Counted from the stretch's first letter, positions 9,207 through 19,308 are shown. The stretch is DNA of 45,620 nucleotides from Spirochaetota bacterium (GCA_026418195.1 JAOABU010000011.1:1-45620), one strand, 5' to 3'. Translations and numbers: made by a program. The notes: generated by a model from the letters alone, not told the origin.

Positions 9207-10935
9207 AAGCCAACAAGAAGGTAACGATCTCTAATAAATCCTTCTTCAACGTTATAGGTGGAATCCAAGTTTCCTCTCCAACCGATTCTGTCCAGAGCAC
9301 CCCTTGATGGTCCCAAATACTCAATAGGATACCTATTCCTCCGGTCCCGTCTAGGTTAGAGTTTAAGACTTTCACAGGAAACTCCCTTCCCCGCATAGGA
9401 TACACCTTCCGATCTCCAACCACTCGGATGGATTTTATGGCAAGGGGAAACATATCCTCAACTAGAACTTTAGGTACATAGAACATCCTAGTTCCCTGGG
9501 AACAAGGAAAAACCGGATGCTTCAGAGAAAGAAGATCGAAAGACACCTCAAATAGGGTGCCCTTCCCTGGTGTCGTATCCATAGTGAGGGAAGCTCCCAA
9601 GTTTTCTACGATAGAATGCACAGTTTGTAATCCTATGCCTCGACCCGAAACCTCAGAACTCTTCGTACTAACCTCACCCTGAACCAGGAGGGAAAGAAGA
9701 TCCTTGCCCTTCATCCCATTGTCTCGAATCTTGGATTCGATTTCTTCCCGATCAATCCCTTTCCCATCATCCTGAATCCGAATCGAATAGATCGAACCTT
9801 TCCGGTTAAAGGTTAGTCTAAGGGTTCCATACGATGATTTTCCAGCTTTCTTTCGGTCTTCCGGATGTTCTATCCCGTGGTCTACCGCATTCCGGAGAAG
9901 ATGGTTCAATATCAGGTTTAACCCTTCGAAAGCTCGGTAGGGTATCTTCATAGGATCACCATTGATGTTTCCATTGTCTACCCCATGAAATACAACTTCC
10001 TTGCTCAATTGGGGAGCTAAATCATTCACCAGCTGTGCAGCTTTTTTGATCAAAAGATCAATGGAGACCCCTGTTTGTTGAATGATCCCTTCTAGAAGAG
10101 CTTGTCTCAAACAGTCATTCATATCTTCCATACAGGTAACGACAAGTTCCTGCCTCTGAAAGAAGGAGGAAGAAAGGGTAAGCATGGTCTCCGCCCCTTT
10201 TCGATAACGAAACACGGGAGAAAGTGTTTGCCCTTCAGAGAATGACTCTGCTTCTCCAAGAAATTCCTCGATTCTCAGAGGGTGAATGGAGACTCTCTTT
10301 AGCCCATTTATTTGCACCCAGGATTGGAGTTGAACGAGAGGTGCAGAAGAGGTAATCATCAAGGAACAACTCTTTGATTTTTCCTTTTGCAGGGTCTCCA
10401 AAGAAGGGGTAATTCTAAGAACATTTGCTCGCAACTCTAATGTATTGATCAGTAGGTATAACCTTGGATATGGCATTGATTCCCCATCTTCTACTTCTGC
10501 GTCGACTCGGTACAAGGCTTCCCCTCTAACTTTTGCTTCTTTCAAGAGGACTTTCTCGAAGTCTCTCAGCTTGTCTATCTGGGGTGCATACGCTGGTGAG
10601 AGCTCTAATTCAACACCCCGGAGGATGGTACTGAGATCGGCCTCCAAGGTTAGGTATAATTGCTGGAAATCTTTCCATTCTGTTTCCGTAGGAAGGGATT
10701 TACGAAATTGTGAAAGCCGTTCTTCCATCCGTTCCGCATCGGTTACCACTTTCGTGTATCCCAGAAAAGAGGCTTCGGATTTCAAGGAATGGATCGATTG
10801 AAACACTTCATTCGCTAAACTTGGATTCCACTTTTTTTGATCCATATACGCAAATAACCGGGCAATTCCTTCTAAGGTCTTTTTCCCATCCTGAAGGAAT
10901 AATGTTTTTAATTCACCCTTGTTTTGTATTTTCAT
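9205..10935 (-). CDS. CheA-like histidine kinase (Hpt + HATPase + divergent CheW-like C-terminus)
   Basis: HSLKSEASFLG Hpt motif; NHLLRNAVDHGIEHPEDRKKAGK N-box; DDGKGID and SGRGIGLQTV G-boxes; about 120-aa C-terminal tail only weakly CheW-like. Confidence 0.85.
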   Translation of the reverse strand: MKIQNKGELKTLFLQDGKKTLEGIARLFAYMDQKKWNPSLANEVFQSIHSLKSEASFLGYTKVVTDAERMEERLSQFRKSLPTETEWKDFQQLYLTLEADLSTILRGVELELSPAYAPQIDKLRDFEKVLLKEAKVRGEALYRVDAEVEDGESMPYPRLYLLINTLELRANVLRITPSLETLQKEKSKSCSLMITSSAPLVQLQSWVQINGLKRVSIHPLRIEEFLGEAESFSEGQTLSPVFRYRKGAETMLTLSSSFFQRQELVVTCMEDMNDCLRQALLEGIIQQTGVSIDLLIKKAAQLVNDLAPQLSKEVVFHGVDNGNINGDPMKIPYRAFEGLNLILNHLLRNAVDHGIEHPEDRKKAGKSSYGTLRLTFNRKGSIYSIRIQDDGKGIDREEIESKIRDNGMKGKDLLSLLVQGEVSTKSSEVSGRGIGLQTVHSIVENLGASLTMDTTPGKGTLFEVSFDLLSLKHPVFPCSQGTRMFYVPKVLVEDMFPLAIKSIRVVGDRKVYPMRGREFPVKVLNSNLDGTGGIGILLSIWDHQGVLWTESVGEETWIPPITLKKDLLEIVTFLLA

Positions 10936-11422
10936 GATTATACAATTCTCTTTCCTTTCGATCTTGTAAGGAAATAATCAATTCCACTTCCCCAATCGTT
11001 GTTCCCAATTTAGCTGCGATAAGGGCAGGAGAGATTCCTTTATTATACAAATCTAGAACCTCAGCTTTGGTAAACTCTTTCCGTTTTTCTTCCCTCAACC
11101 CAACTCGCTCGAGGGGCATTTCTTGTTTCTGGAGTACCGAATGGTACGTAGGTGGTAGCTTTTTCCCCATTTCCCGATTTAACACAGCCAACCGTTTATC
11201 TATGGCTTCAAGGGTTTTCTTTACCTGCTGTATCCGATCTTCCATCAATGCCACATTCCGTTCGGTAGCATGGTTCAATTCCACGAGAACTCCTTCTAGT
11301 TCCTTCCTTGCCCTTGCTACTAGGTGATGGATCTCCAGCTTCCGATTGATCTTTCTGTTCAGGTAAAGGAACATTCCTAATAGAACAAGGATATTGATGA
11401 TGATCCACAGGCCCAAACTCAT
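10913..11422 (-). CDS. DUF6115 / SwrB(YlxL)-like membrane protein
   Basis: N-terminal TM, coiled coil, C-terminal HTH-like segment (AEVLDLYNKGISPALIAAKLGTTIGEVELIISLQ); lies downstream of the motility sigma factor as swrB does in Bacillus. Confidence 0.75.
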   Translation of the reverse strand: MSLGLWIIINILVLLGMFLYLNRKINRKLEIHHLVARARKELEGVLVELNHATERNVALMEDRIQQVKKTLEAIDKRLAVLNREMGKKLPPTYHSVLQKQEMPLERVGLREEKRKEFTKAEVLDLYNKGISPALIAAKLGTTIGEVELIISLQDRKERELYNHENTKQG

Positions 11423-11432
11423 AGCGACTCCA

Positions 11433-11780
11433 CTATCCTGTTAGATCTATGTTTTTACCCAAATTCGGATCCTTTACAACCTCCACAGGAATGTCCTCAT
11501 CTTGGTTTTCTTTTTGATCCGAGGATGGTTTTGAAGGGCGTGCACCTGCAGGATACCGTTGTCCCTTCCCTTTTCGTTCGTTTCTAATTTTCTCAGTTTC
11601 TCCCTGCTCTACCTCCGAAGGGTGGGTCACTGTGTGGGTTTTCTGTTCCGTTTCTTTTAAAAGTTCACTTGTTTTTACTGTCTGCTGATGAACGAGTAAT
11701 TCTTTTTGAACCGCTTGTTCACGACTTAATTCATTTAGACGAGAAAATAGCACCTGTAAATCAATTGGTTTCAATGCCAT
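11433..11780 (-). CDS. Hypothetical hydrophilic protein of the flagellar cluster
   Basis: 115 aa, charged and low-complexity, tightly packed between fapA and the SwrB-like gene. Confidence 0.75.
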   Translation of the reverse strand: MALKPIDLQVLFSRLNELSREQAVQKELLVHQQTVKTSELLKETEQKTHTVTHPSEVEQGETEKIRNERKGKGQRYPAGARPSKPSSDQKENQDEDIPVEVVKDPNLGKNIDLTG

Positions 11781-13720
11781 TATCGTTTTTGAAAATCCTC
11801 GTCCTCCGGCTCTTCGTACTTAGTAACCTTCACTAGATTCCCTTCTGCAATGAACGTCACTCCCTTGAACTCATTCTTCACTTCTAGGAATGCATCTTTT
11901 ATATAGATTTTTACACCCGGGAACACGGTGGAGGAAGAACATATTTTCCCATTTATTTTCAACTGAGATAGGTAGTTTTTTATCTCTTCCGATTCTGTTT
12001 TAATTTTTTCCAACTCTTCCGCAATCTCCCTCTTGCGAGTCATCAGTTCTTGATAGTACCGTTCCTTTTCCTCTGGAAGGGTCTTTTTCATTTTTTTCAG
12101 GTTCATTAGGGTGCTCAGATTCAAGTTCACATCTTCCGACTCTTCCAGGAGTTCTTCTCTTCGTTGATTCAAGGTGTCTAGCCGTTCCTTACTCTTTGGA
12201 TCGTATCCCACTTCGAGAATCGTTTCGCTACCCGAAACAGAGCCCAGAATCTTGGCGTTAATCTCTTCTGAAGCCCTGAGATGTCCTCCGACTATAGCGG
12301 CTCGTTTTCCTTTGCAGATGATCTTCTTGTTAGCAATAATATTCGAGTTAATAATCCCATCACTAACCACTACGTTTTCAGCGGCTTCCACCGTAGCATT
12401 CTCGATGAACCGGGCAAATACGGAATGTCCCGAAAGAACTTTTCCCGTTGTTTTACCCGCGATCCCCTGATGAACAATGATATCCCCTTCTGCATCCAAG
12501 TCACATCTTCCCACGCTTCCCGTCACTTCGATATTGCCAGCTGCCTTGACGGAAAACCCATCCTCCACGTTTCCCTTCACCATGACAGTACCCAAGAAAA
12601 GGATGTTCCCTGTTTTCAGGTTCACATCCCCTTCCACCACATAGATAGGTTCAACATTGATTTTATCAGCAGAAATGATTACCTGACCATTGATTTCTGC
12701 GATCGCTGAAGAGCCATCTTCAGAAAGCCGTACATTCTTACCGATGGGAATCTCACAATCCTTTCCATCCTTTGCGGGTAGAAGTTTTCCCGTTACAGTT
12801 CTTCCGCTCTCGCCGCGTTCAGGGGGAATCTTTCGAGCAAGGACCTGGCCTTCCACTACATTCTGGATCAGATTCAGTTCCTTAAAATCTACTCGACCAT
12901 TCTTTTCCTTCAGTTTTACCTGGGAAGAATTCCGTTCGAAGCTGTATACAATATACGCATCCCTTCCATTCTTCGGTTTTGTCCCTTCTGCCACGAGAAT
13001 GGGCACACCATACTGGGGATCCTCCTCTAAAGCCCGGATCGCTTCTTCTCTGATTCCATGTACTACCCCATTTCTCTGCAAGTACTCTACCATGGCATCG
13101 AAGGTAGGATCCGAGCCTCCAGCTCCAGGAGGGTGTAACGTCAGTAGGGCTCTCATCTCGGCATCGATGATATCTACCGACATCATGGGATCATTGGCAG
13201 GGTTATGCATGTAGTCGGCGATCTTTACCCATTCATCATCCGCATATTTCACCACCTTAGAGACCATCCCTGTATCGAACCGACCCCCATACCGGCGATT
13301 GATCTTATCTATCGCTTCTCGTTCTGTTACCCGCCGTCCCTTGCCCTGCGGAGGAGATACTTTCAAGAACACCCCTTCCGGAGTCAACCGAACACAGACC
13401 TTTCCATCCCTATGTTCACTCTTGTGATCCTCCGCAAAGCCAAAATCCATTTCCAATTTTTCTTCCGCTTGCTCCTTCCCTTTGGGTTTCAATGTTTCAT
13501 ACGCTATGATCACCCAGGGTTTTTTCCCCCATCCAAAAGTTCCCTTCGAACCTTTTTCCAATACCTCGTATTCCAGATCCCGAATTCGAACCCCTAATTC
13601 GATGGAAGCTTGATTCAAGGCATCCTCCAGAGTTTCTCCCGTAGCTTGCACTCGCTTACGAAACTTGTCTTGTTCTGCCTGCTCCTTCAGATAAGCTCGA
13701 ATCTGATCCAGAGTAACCAT
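11780..13720 (-). CDS. fapA: DUF342 / FapA family protein with Jag-N-like N-terminus
   Basis: Central repetitive beta-helix-like region (GDVNLKTGNILFLGTVMVKGNVEDGFSVKAAGNIEVTGSVGRCDLDAEGDIIVHQGI) followed by a coiled coil; N-terminal LEDALNQASIELG...FGWGKK. Confidence 0.9.
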   Translation of the reverse strand: MVTLDQIRAYLKEQAEQDKFRKRVQATGETLEDALNQASIELGVRIRDLEYEVLEKGSKGTFGWGKKPWVIIAYETLKPKGKEQAEEKLEMDFGFAEDHKSEHRDGKVCVRLTPEGVFLKVSPPQGKGRRVTEREAIDKINRRYGGRFDTGMVSKVVKYADDEWVKIADYMHNPANDPMMSVDIIDAEMRALLTLHPPGAGGSDPTFDAMVEYLQRNGVVHGIREEAIRALEEDPQYGVPILVAEGTKPKNGRDAYIVYSFERNSSQVKLKEKNGRVDFKELNLIQNVVEGQVLARKIPPERGESGRTVTGKLLPAKDGKDCEIPIGKNVRLSEDGSSAIAEINGQVIISADKINVEPIYVVEGDVNLKTGNILFLGTVMVKGNVEDGFSVKAAGNIEVTGSVGRCDLDAEGDIIVHQGIAGKTTGKVLSGHSVFARFIENATVEAAENVVVSDGIINSNIIANKKIICKGKRAAIVGGHLRASEEINAKILGSVSGSETILEVGYDPKSKERLDTLNQRREELLEESEDVNLNLSTLMNLKKMKKTLPEEKERYYQELMTRKREIAEELEKIKTESEEIKNYLSQLKINGKICSSSTVFPGVKIYIKDAFLEVKNEFKGVTFIAEGNLVKVTKYEEPEDEDFQKR

Positions 13721-14509
13721 TCAGAGAATCCCCTTCTTGATATTGGTAAGCTTTGCTCGGAGTCTCATGATAGCTTTTGTATGAAGCTGAGATACTCTGG
13801 ACTCCGTTACATCCAACACCTTTCCAATTTCTTTCAACGTAAGATCCTCATAATAGTAGAGAATCAATACTTTCTTTTCTTTTTCTGGTAGTTCCTCTAT
13901 AGCCTTGATGATCACTCGCTTAATCTCTTCCTTCTCTACAATGGTTTCAGGGTTCATGCTCTGGGGAGATTCGATGCTATCGGCAATAGAGACATTGTCA
14001 TTCTCCTCACCTGTGAACCACACATCGTTTAAAGAAAGAATGGATGTTCCACTGATTTTCAACATGGTCTTCTCGAATTCTTTCACCGATACCCCCAGGG
14101 CACCTGCCAGTTCTTTATCACTCGCAGCCCTTCCTAAAGAGGCTTCCAGTGTTCTCATTGTATCTTCGATTTCTCGCGTCTTCTGCCGAACCGACCGTGG
14201 TACCCAATCGATGGACCGAAGTTCATCAAAAATGGCACCTCGAATCCGAGTAACCGCATAGGTTTTGAACTTTACATGTTTATCCGGATCGAACTTTTTG
14301 ATGGCATCGAACAATCCAAAAATCCCAAATCCTACCAGGTCGTCGAATTCAACGGTATGAGGCATCCCAATGGCAATTTTCCCAGCTACATACTTTACGA
14401 GAGGGGCATACTGCTTCACGAAAAAATCCCTGATTTTGGGATCTTTCGTTTTCTTATAGGTTCTCCAGAGTTCCTCTTCAGTCTTTTCGTCCAAGACTTT
14501 TTCCTCCAT
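13721..14509 (-). CDS. fliA: RNA polymerase sigma factor FliA/WhiG (sigma28 family)
   Basis: [74 protein letters not shown]. Confidence 0.95.
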   Translation of the reverse strand: MEEKVLDEKTEEELWRTYKKTKDPKIRDFFVKQYAPLVKYVAGKIAIGMPHTVEFDDLVGFGIFGLFDAIKKFDPDKHVKFKTYAVTRIRGAIFDELRSIDWVPRSVRQKTREIEDTMRTLEASLGRAASDKELAGALGVSVKEFEKTMLKISGTSILSLNDVWFTGEENDNVSIADSIESPQSMNPETIVEKEEIKRVIIKAIEELPEKEKKVLILYYYEDLTLKEIGKVLDVTESRVSQLHTKAIMRLRAKLTNIKKGIL

Positions 14510-14515
14510 ACCAGT

Positions 14516-15106
14516 TTACCCTTCTTTGTCCTTCTTTAACAATGTCTGAATTGCTTTGGCCAGAACAGCGGGGTCTCCCCCATCCAAACTCTTGTCTACA
14601 TCCTTTCCGGGACGTGCTCCATCCAAGAAGACTTCTGGAGATGCTTGACCTTCGAAGGCATCTGCAAACCCCCCAAGATCAGGAAGTTCGTCTATCGTTT
14701 CCTCTTTCGGAGATACTACAGAAGAATCCCCTTTAGGCTGTTCTAAATTAGCTGAAGGAGGTTTAGAAACTTCCTCTACCTCTTCCACGAAGTCTTCGAA
14801 CCCTTTCGATCCTTCGAAGGATTCCATACCTTCCTCTTCTTTCGGTTCTAGATGGGGATTGTGCTCGGGGATCACTAAATCTATCTGATTTCCTCCTTCT
14901 TTTACCCCGTCCATAGGTTGGATGAGCTCGGGTAAAAAACGTTCGATGATCCACAAGCTTCCTCCTAAAAGGAGTGCAAGGAACCCTCCTCCCAGTAGTG
15001 CTCGGAGACTCAAGGTTAAAATGGATACCCCACCTAGGATTCCCATTAGGGCAGAAAAGAGAAATCCTCCTATACCTCCCCACAAAACAACCTTACCCTT
15101 CTCCAT
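14516..15106 (-). CDS. Hypothetical membrane protein with long acidic disordered tail
   Basis: Two predicted TM segments then an E/D/P-rich tail; located between flhG and fliA. Confidence 0.75.
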   Translation of the reverse strand: MEKGKVVLWGGIGGFLFSALMGILGGVSILTLSLRALLGGGFLALLLGGSLWIIERFLPELIQPMDGVKEGGNQIDLVIPEHNPHLEPKEEEGMESFEGSKGFEDFVEEVEEVSKPPSANLEQPKGDSSVVSPKEETIDELPDLGGFADAFEGQASPEVFLDGARPGKDVDKSLDGGDPAVLAKAIQTLLKKDKEG

Positions 15107-15154
15107 CTAGCATCCCAAACCTAGCTTAGGGTAAATACCCTCCATCGTCAAGCA

Positions 15155-16024
15155 TCAAGATTTCCCCAACAACTTACGGACGAACTCCCCTATTCCTCCT
15201 CCATCCTTATAATCCACCTTCTCTAACCTCGAAACGATATGTTTCATACAGATGCTAGCTTTTGCCTTTGGATCTAACACAATGAAGGGTTTCTGCTTAA
15301 GAACTGCGGTTTGAACGGCCGAGTCCTCATAAATATACCCTAGATAATCTACCTTTACGTTCAAGAACTGTCCAGCTATGGTAATCACCCGCTCTGCCAC
15401 CTTCTTCCCTTCCACTACACTCTTGACCCGGTTCACTACCAATTTCAACCCAAGGTTTAGGTTCTCTATTTCCGTAGCAATGATCTTGATAATTCCATAG
15501 GCATCCGTCATAGCAGTAGGTTCTGGAGTAGTTACGATTATGGCGTCATCAGCTGCAGCAATGAAAGAGATCACGTTGTTGGATACCCCGGCACTCGTAT
15601 CGATGATTATGACGTCTGCAATGGACAATTTTGAGATCTCTTCCACAAATTGCTTCCGTTCTTCTTCAGAGAGGTTCGCGATTCGGGCAAATCCTGAAGC
15701 TCCTGCTACAATTTGAATCCCATAGTTGGTTTCCAGGATAATATCCTGCATACTCTTTTGCTTACGAATCAGATGGTACAGATTATACTTTGGAATGATG
15801 CCAAGGATTACATTCACATTCGCAAGTCCTAGATCTGCATCCATCAAGACTACCCGTTTTCCCATCTGAGCGTAGGCAATGGCCAAATTCGTAGAGAAGT
15901 TAGTCTTCCCTACCCCCCCTTTACCACTGGCCACCGTAATGATGCGAGTATTGCGGGTCGAGGACGGGGGCGAACTAGTTTTTACCCGCATCATTTCTCT
16001 GAGGGTTTCCGCTTGGTCCGGCAT
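15155..16024 (-). CDS. flhG: FlhG/YlxH MinD-like ATPase
   Basis: N-terminal DQAETLR activator motif, GKGGVGKTNFSTNLA deviant Walker A, DADLGLANVNVILG. Confidence 0.95.
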   Translation of the reverse strand: MPDQAETLREMMRVKTSSPPSSTRNTRIITVASGKGGVGKTNFSTNLAIAYAQMGKRVVLMDADLGLANVNVILGIIPKYNLYHLIRKQKSMQDIILETNYGIQIVAGASGFARIANLSEEERKQFVEEISKLSIADVIIIDTSAGVSNNVISFIAAADDAIIVTTPEPTAMTDAYGIIKIIATEIENLNLGLKLVVNRVKSVVEGKKVAERVITIAGQFLNVKVDYLGYIYEDSAVQTAVLKQKPFIVLDPKAKASICMKHIVSRLEKVDYKDGGGIGEFVRKLLGKS

Positions 16025-16027
16025 GCT

Positions 16028-17218
16028 TCACTCCTTTCCCACATATAGATCTTCCGATGGACGGTTAAATTTTCTTTCCAGCTTCTCCCGCTGCACCCGA
16101 AAAGACTGCAACCTCATGAGTAACCTGACGGGAGTGGCTAATTCTATATCCTGCGGTACTCGTTGACCGTCCGTAAAGTAAGATACAGCTTTGCCTCGCT
16201 CTGCCAGAGCACTGATAATGGATCCTACCCGGGAAGTTTCATCCAATTTGGTGATGATCACAGAACTGTACCCGAAAGGTTCGAACTGACTCATGATCTC
16301 GAACATGTCTGCAGCTTTGGTGGTAGCACTGATAGCTAAATGTACGGTAGCTCTTCCCGAAGCAGCCTCTAGTAACTCTTTCATTTCAGCCAATTTCACG
16401 AAATCCCTAGGGCTCTTTCCTATGGTATCTATGAAAATCCTATCTACGTCCTGATAGAGGGCTAAAAATTTCTTTAAATCTGTGTAGGTCTCCGCACAAG
16501 CTACAGGGATCCCCATGATGTTCCCATACGTTTCGATCTGTTCCTTTGCAGCGATTCTATAGTTATCGATGGTGATCATTCGCACTTTGTTTGGACGAGC
16601 AGAGCTGATTCCATAAAGGGCAGCCAACTTTGCAATGGTTGTGGTCTTTCCCACCCCAGTGGGACCTACGATGACAAACACGATCGGTGTACCTCGATCC
16701 TTTTCCTGATAGATTCGTATAGAGTCCCCGATCCATTCTATCACCCTATCTTGCACAACTTCGAAATTTTCTAGCTGCTCTAAAGAAAACTCTTTCTTTA
16801 CCCATTCTATCAGTCGTCGAATATAGGACTCTGTGAAGTCATTCTCTCGCAATAACTCCTCTATCCGTTGGATGGTTGGATGCCCATCCAGTTTTCTGGA
16901 TGGGGGTATCTCGAGCTTCTCTTTGATTGCTTGGACCTCTTTCAATACTTCTTTCAAGGTAATATCTGGAACCTTGGGTGTCACCGGGACGGTGGCAAGA
17001 ATTTTCTTCTTTTCCTCTTCCAGGTCCACCAATTTTTTCTTTGGGATTTCATTCGCAACGTATCCTGTAATCTCCACCCCCTCTCTGGCGAACAGTCCTA
17101 GAAACCCTCCTATCCGTATCGTCCGGTGAGTCAATATTTTGGCTTGATCTCCGTACTTCTGACGGATTTTTTCCAAGGCTTCCCTATGGGAGTACGCTTG
17201 CTCGGTAAAATACTGCAT
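16028..17218 (-). CDS. flhF: FlhF SRP-type GTPase
   Basis: [36 protein letters not shown]-terminal MQYFTEQAYSHREALEKIRQKYG. Confidence 0.95.
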   Translation of the reverse strand: MQYFTEQAYSHREALEKIRQKYGDQAKILTHRTIRIGGFLGLFAREGVEITGYVANEIPKKKLVDLEEEKKKILATVPVTPKVPDITLKEVLKEVQAIKEKLEIPPSRKLDGHPTIQRIEELLRENDFTESYIRRLIEWVKKEFSLEQLENFEVVQDRVIEWIGDSIRIYQEKDRGTPIVFVIVGPTGVGKTTTIAKLAALYGISSARPNKVRMITIDNYRIAAKEQIETYGNIMGIPVACAETYTDLKKFLALYQDVDRIFIDTIGKSPRDFVKLAEMKELLEAASGRATVHLAISATTKAADMFEIMSQFEPFGYSSVIITKLDETSRVGSIISALAERGKAVSYFTDGQRVPQDIELATPVRLLMRLQSFRVQREKLERKFNRPSEDLYVGKE

Positions 17219-17223
17219 AGCTC

Positions 17224-19308
17224 CTACCCTTCCAATTTAATTTCGCCCAACGCTTCAAGTTTCACATCTGGTACTATCTCCGGCACCGACAGGACCACTA
17301 AATCTGGGAAGTCCCTCGCTGTACTGGAGCGAACCAAAGGCCGGGCTGCTTCCGAACAGAGGATAATGGGAAAATATCCTTGTTCCTGCCCTGTCCGAAT
17401 CGCATTGGCTAGACTATTGATCCATTTTCGATGAACCTCCGGTTTCAGACCTGCAATAAGTCCTCCCGCAGTTTCCACCCGGGAGTCTATGATCATCTGT
17501 TCCAGTTTGGGGTTCAAAGTGAACACCCGTAAGGTTTTCGATTCATCAGCATACTGTTGACAAATCTGTCTAGCCAGAGCCTGTCTGACTTTTTCAATCA
17601 GAAAGGGGATATCCTTCGTTATAGCTCCATAGTCTGCCAAAGTTTCCAGAATGGCCACTGTATTTCGTATGGACACCCGTTCCCGAAGTAACCCTTGAAG
17701 AACTTTCTGGATCTCTCCTAGGGTAAGGTGCTTCAGAACATCCTCTACTACCGCAGGGTAGTCCTTTTTCAAGGTATCGAGAATCGCTTGCAGTTCCTGT
17801 CTACCGAGGATTTCGGCTGCATGTCGTTTGATAATTTCCGTTAGATGGGTAGCGATGATGGATGGAGGATCTACTACTGTATATCCAGCCCGTTCTGCTC
17901 TATCCCTATCTTCCTCTAAGATCCATAGAGCTGGCAGTCCGAAAGCAGGATCCCTTGTAGGCTCACCAGGAACCTCTTCTTTCACTCTCCCTGGATTGAT
18001 TGCAAGGTAACTTCCCAATCGTAGGCTTCCCCTTCCCACCTCCACACCTTTGATCTTGATGCAGTACTCGGATGGATCCAATCGCATGTTGTCTATGATT
18101 CGAATCCTAGGTACAACCAGTCCAATATCCAACGCTGTTTCTTTGCGGATCCTGGTGATCCGATCGAGAAGTTCAGCTCCTTGATCCTTGTCTACCAGGG
18201 GGATCAGTCCATACCCTAACTCCAGCGAGATGGGATCTAAGGGCACCACAGGGGAGATCTCTGCTTGAGCTTCTTTCGGTTTTGCTTTGGCTGCTTTTGC
18301 TTCTGCTTGAGGAGGGGCCGCTTCCTTCTTCGCTAAGGTATAGGCAAAATAAGCAAACAACCCTCCCATGGGGAAGAGGATATACCAGGGGAATCCGGGT
18401 AAGAAGGATAGCACGATAAGGAAGAATGCAGCGATCCAATAAATTCTAGACTGCCGGGAGAATTGTTTGGTTACATCCGATCCAAAAGATCCATCCGAAA
18501 CTGCCCGGGTCACGATCAAGCCTGTGGCAGTAGATACGAGGAGAGCGGGGAACTGCGACACCAACCCATCACCAATCGTAAGGGCAATGTAAGTATTCAC
18601 CGCCGTGGACAGATTCTCGCCATGCAGACTCATCCCGACGATCATTCCTCCGATCATGTTGATTAAGGTGATGAGAATTCCTACCTTTACGTTTCCTGAA
18701 ACAAACTTCGAAGCTCCATCCATCGCTCCGTAGAAATCCACCTCCCGTTGCAGATCGTTCTTTCTTCTTGTTGCTTCCTCCTCAGAGATGGACCCGGAGT
18801 TGTACTCTGCTTCTATAGCCATCTGCTTGCCGGGCAACGCATCGAGGGTGAATCGGGCAGCTACTTCGGCGATACGGGTAGCACCCTTCGTGATCACGAT
18901 GAACTGAACCGCAATGATGATAATGAAGATGATGAATCCGATTACCAATCCTTCAGCACCTCGGGTCCCAACAACAAAGCTGGCAAAGGCACGAATGAGT
19001 TTCCCGTCGAACTTGTGTCCCATAGCTAGGATTAACCGGGTAGAAGAGACATTCAAGGCCAAACCGAAGATCGTAACCACCAATAATAAAGTGGGGAAGA
19101 CAGAAAAATCCAATGCCCGATGGGAGTAAAGGGTGATGAGTATAATCAACAAGCTCAGCACTAAATTGATGGCCATGAAGGTATCGAGGAGGAAGGTAGG
19201 TAAGGGGATGATGAGCATCATTACCACTACAATGACGCCCACTGCGACTAACGCGTCGCTCTTCTGCCTTAGAAACGCATTGGAAACGATCGTTTGTACA
19301 TCAGCCAT
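17224..19308 (-). CDS. flhA: Flagellar export protein FlhA
   Basis: 694 aa; FHIPEP-family TM domain and typical C-terminal cytoplasmic domain. Confidence 0.97.
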   Translation of the reverse strand: MADVQTIVSNAFLRQKSDALVAVGVIVVVMMLIIPLPTFLLDTFMAINLVLSLLIILITLYSHRALDFSVFPTLLLVVTIFGLALNVSSTRLILAMGHKFDGKLIRAFASFVVGTRGAEGLVIGFIIFIIIIAVQFIVITKGATRIAEVAARFTLDALPGKQMAIEAEYNSGSISEEEATRRKNDLQREVDFYGAMDGASKFVSGNVKVGILITLINMIGGMIVGMSLHGENLSTAVNTYIALTIGDGLVSQFPALLVSTATGLIVTRAVSDGSFGSDVTKQFSRQSRIYWIAAFFLIVLSFLPGFPWYILFPMGGLFAYFAYTLAKKEAAPPQAEAKAAKAKPKEAQAEISPVVPLDPISLELGYGLIPLVDKDQGAELLDRITRIRKETALDIGLVVPRIRIIDNMRLDPSEYCIKIKGVEVGRGSLRLGSYLAINPGRVKEEVPGEPTRDPAFGLPALWILEEDRDRAERAGYTVVDPPSIIATHLTEIIKRHAAEILGRQELQAILDTLKKDYPAVVEDVLKHLTLGEIQKVLQGLLRERVSIRNTVAILETLADYGAITKDIPFLIEKVRQALARQICQQYADESKTLRVFTLNPKLEQMIIDSRVETAGGLIAGLKPEVHRKWINSLANAIRTGQEQGYFPIILCSEAARPLVRSSTARDFPDLVVLSVPEIVPDVKLEALGEIKLEG

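Noticed and set aside
12281-12709. Long antisense ORFs across fapA (and similar ones in secA, fliY, fliM, flgE, hslU, topA)
   Set aside because: Shadow ORFs produced by codon bias opposite well-supported genes; no domains or ribosome sites.
15107-15154. Possible internal promoter TTGACG-N17-TAAGCT between flhG and the next gene
   Set aside because: The -10 is a poor match; not supportable without TSS data.
16883-16904. Perfect 9-bp inverted repeat CCCATCCAG-TTTT-CTGGATGGG in flhF
   Set aside because: About one such 9-bp stem is expected by chance in a window this long; no U-tract follows.
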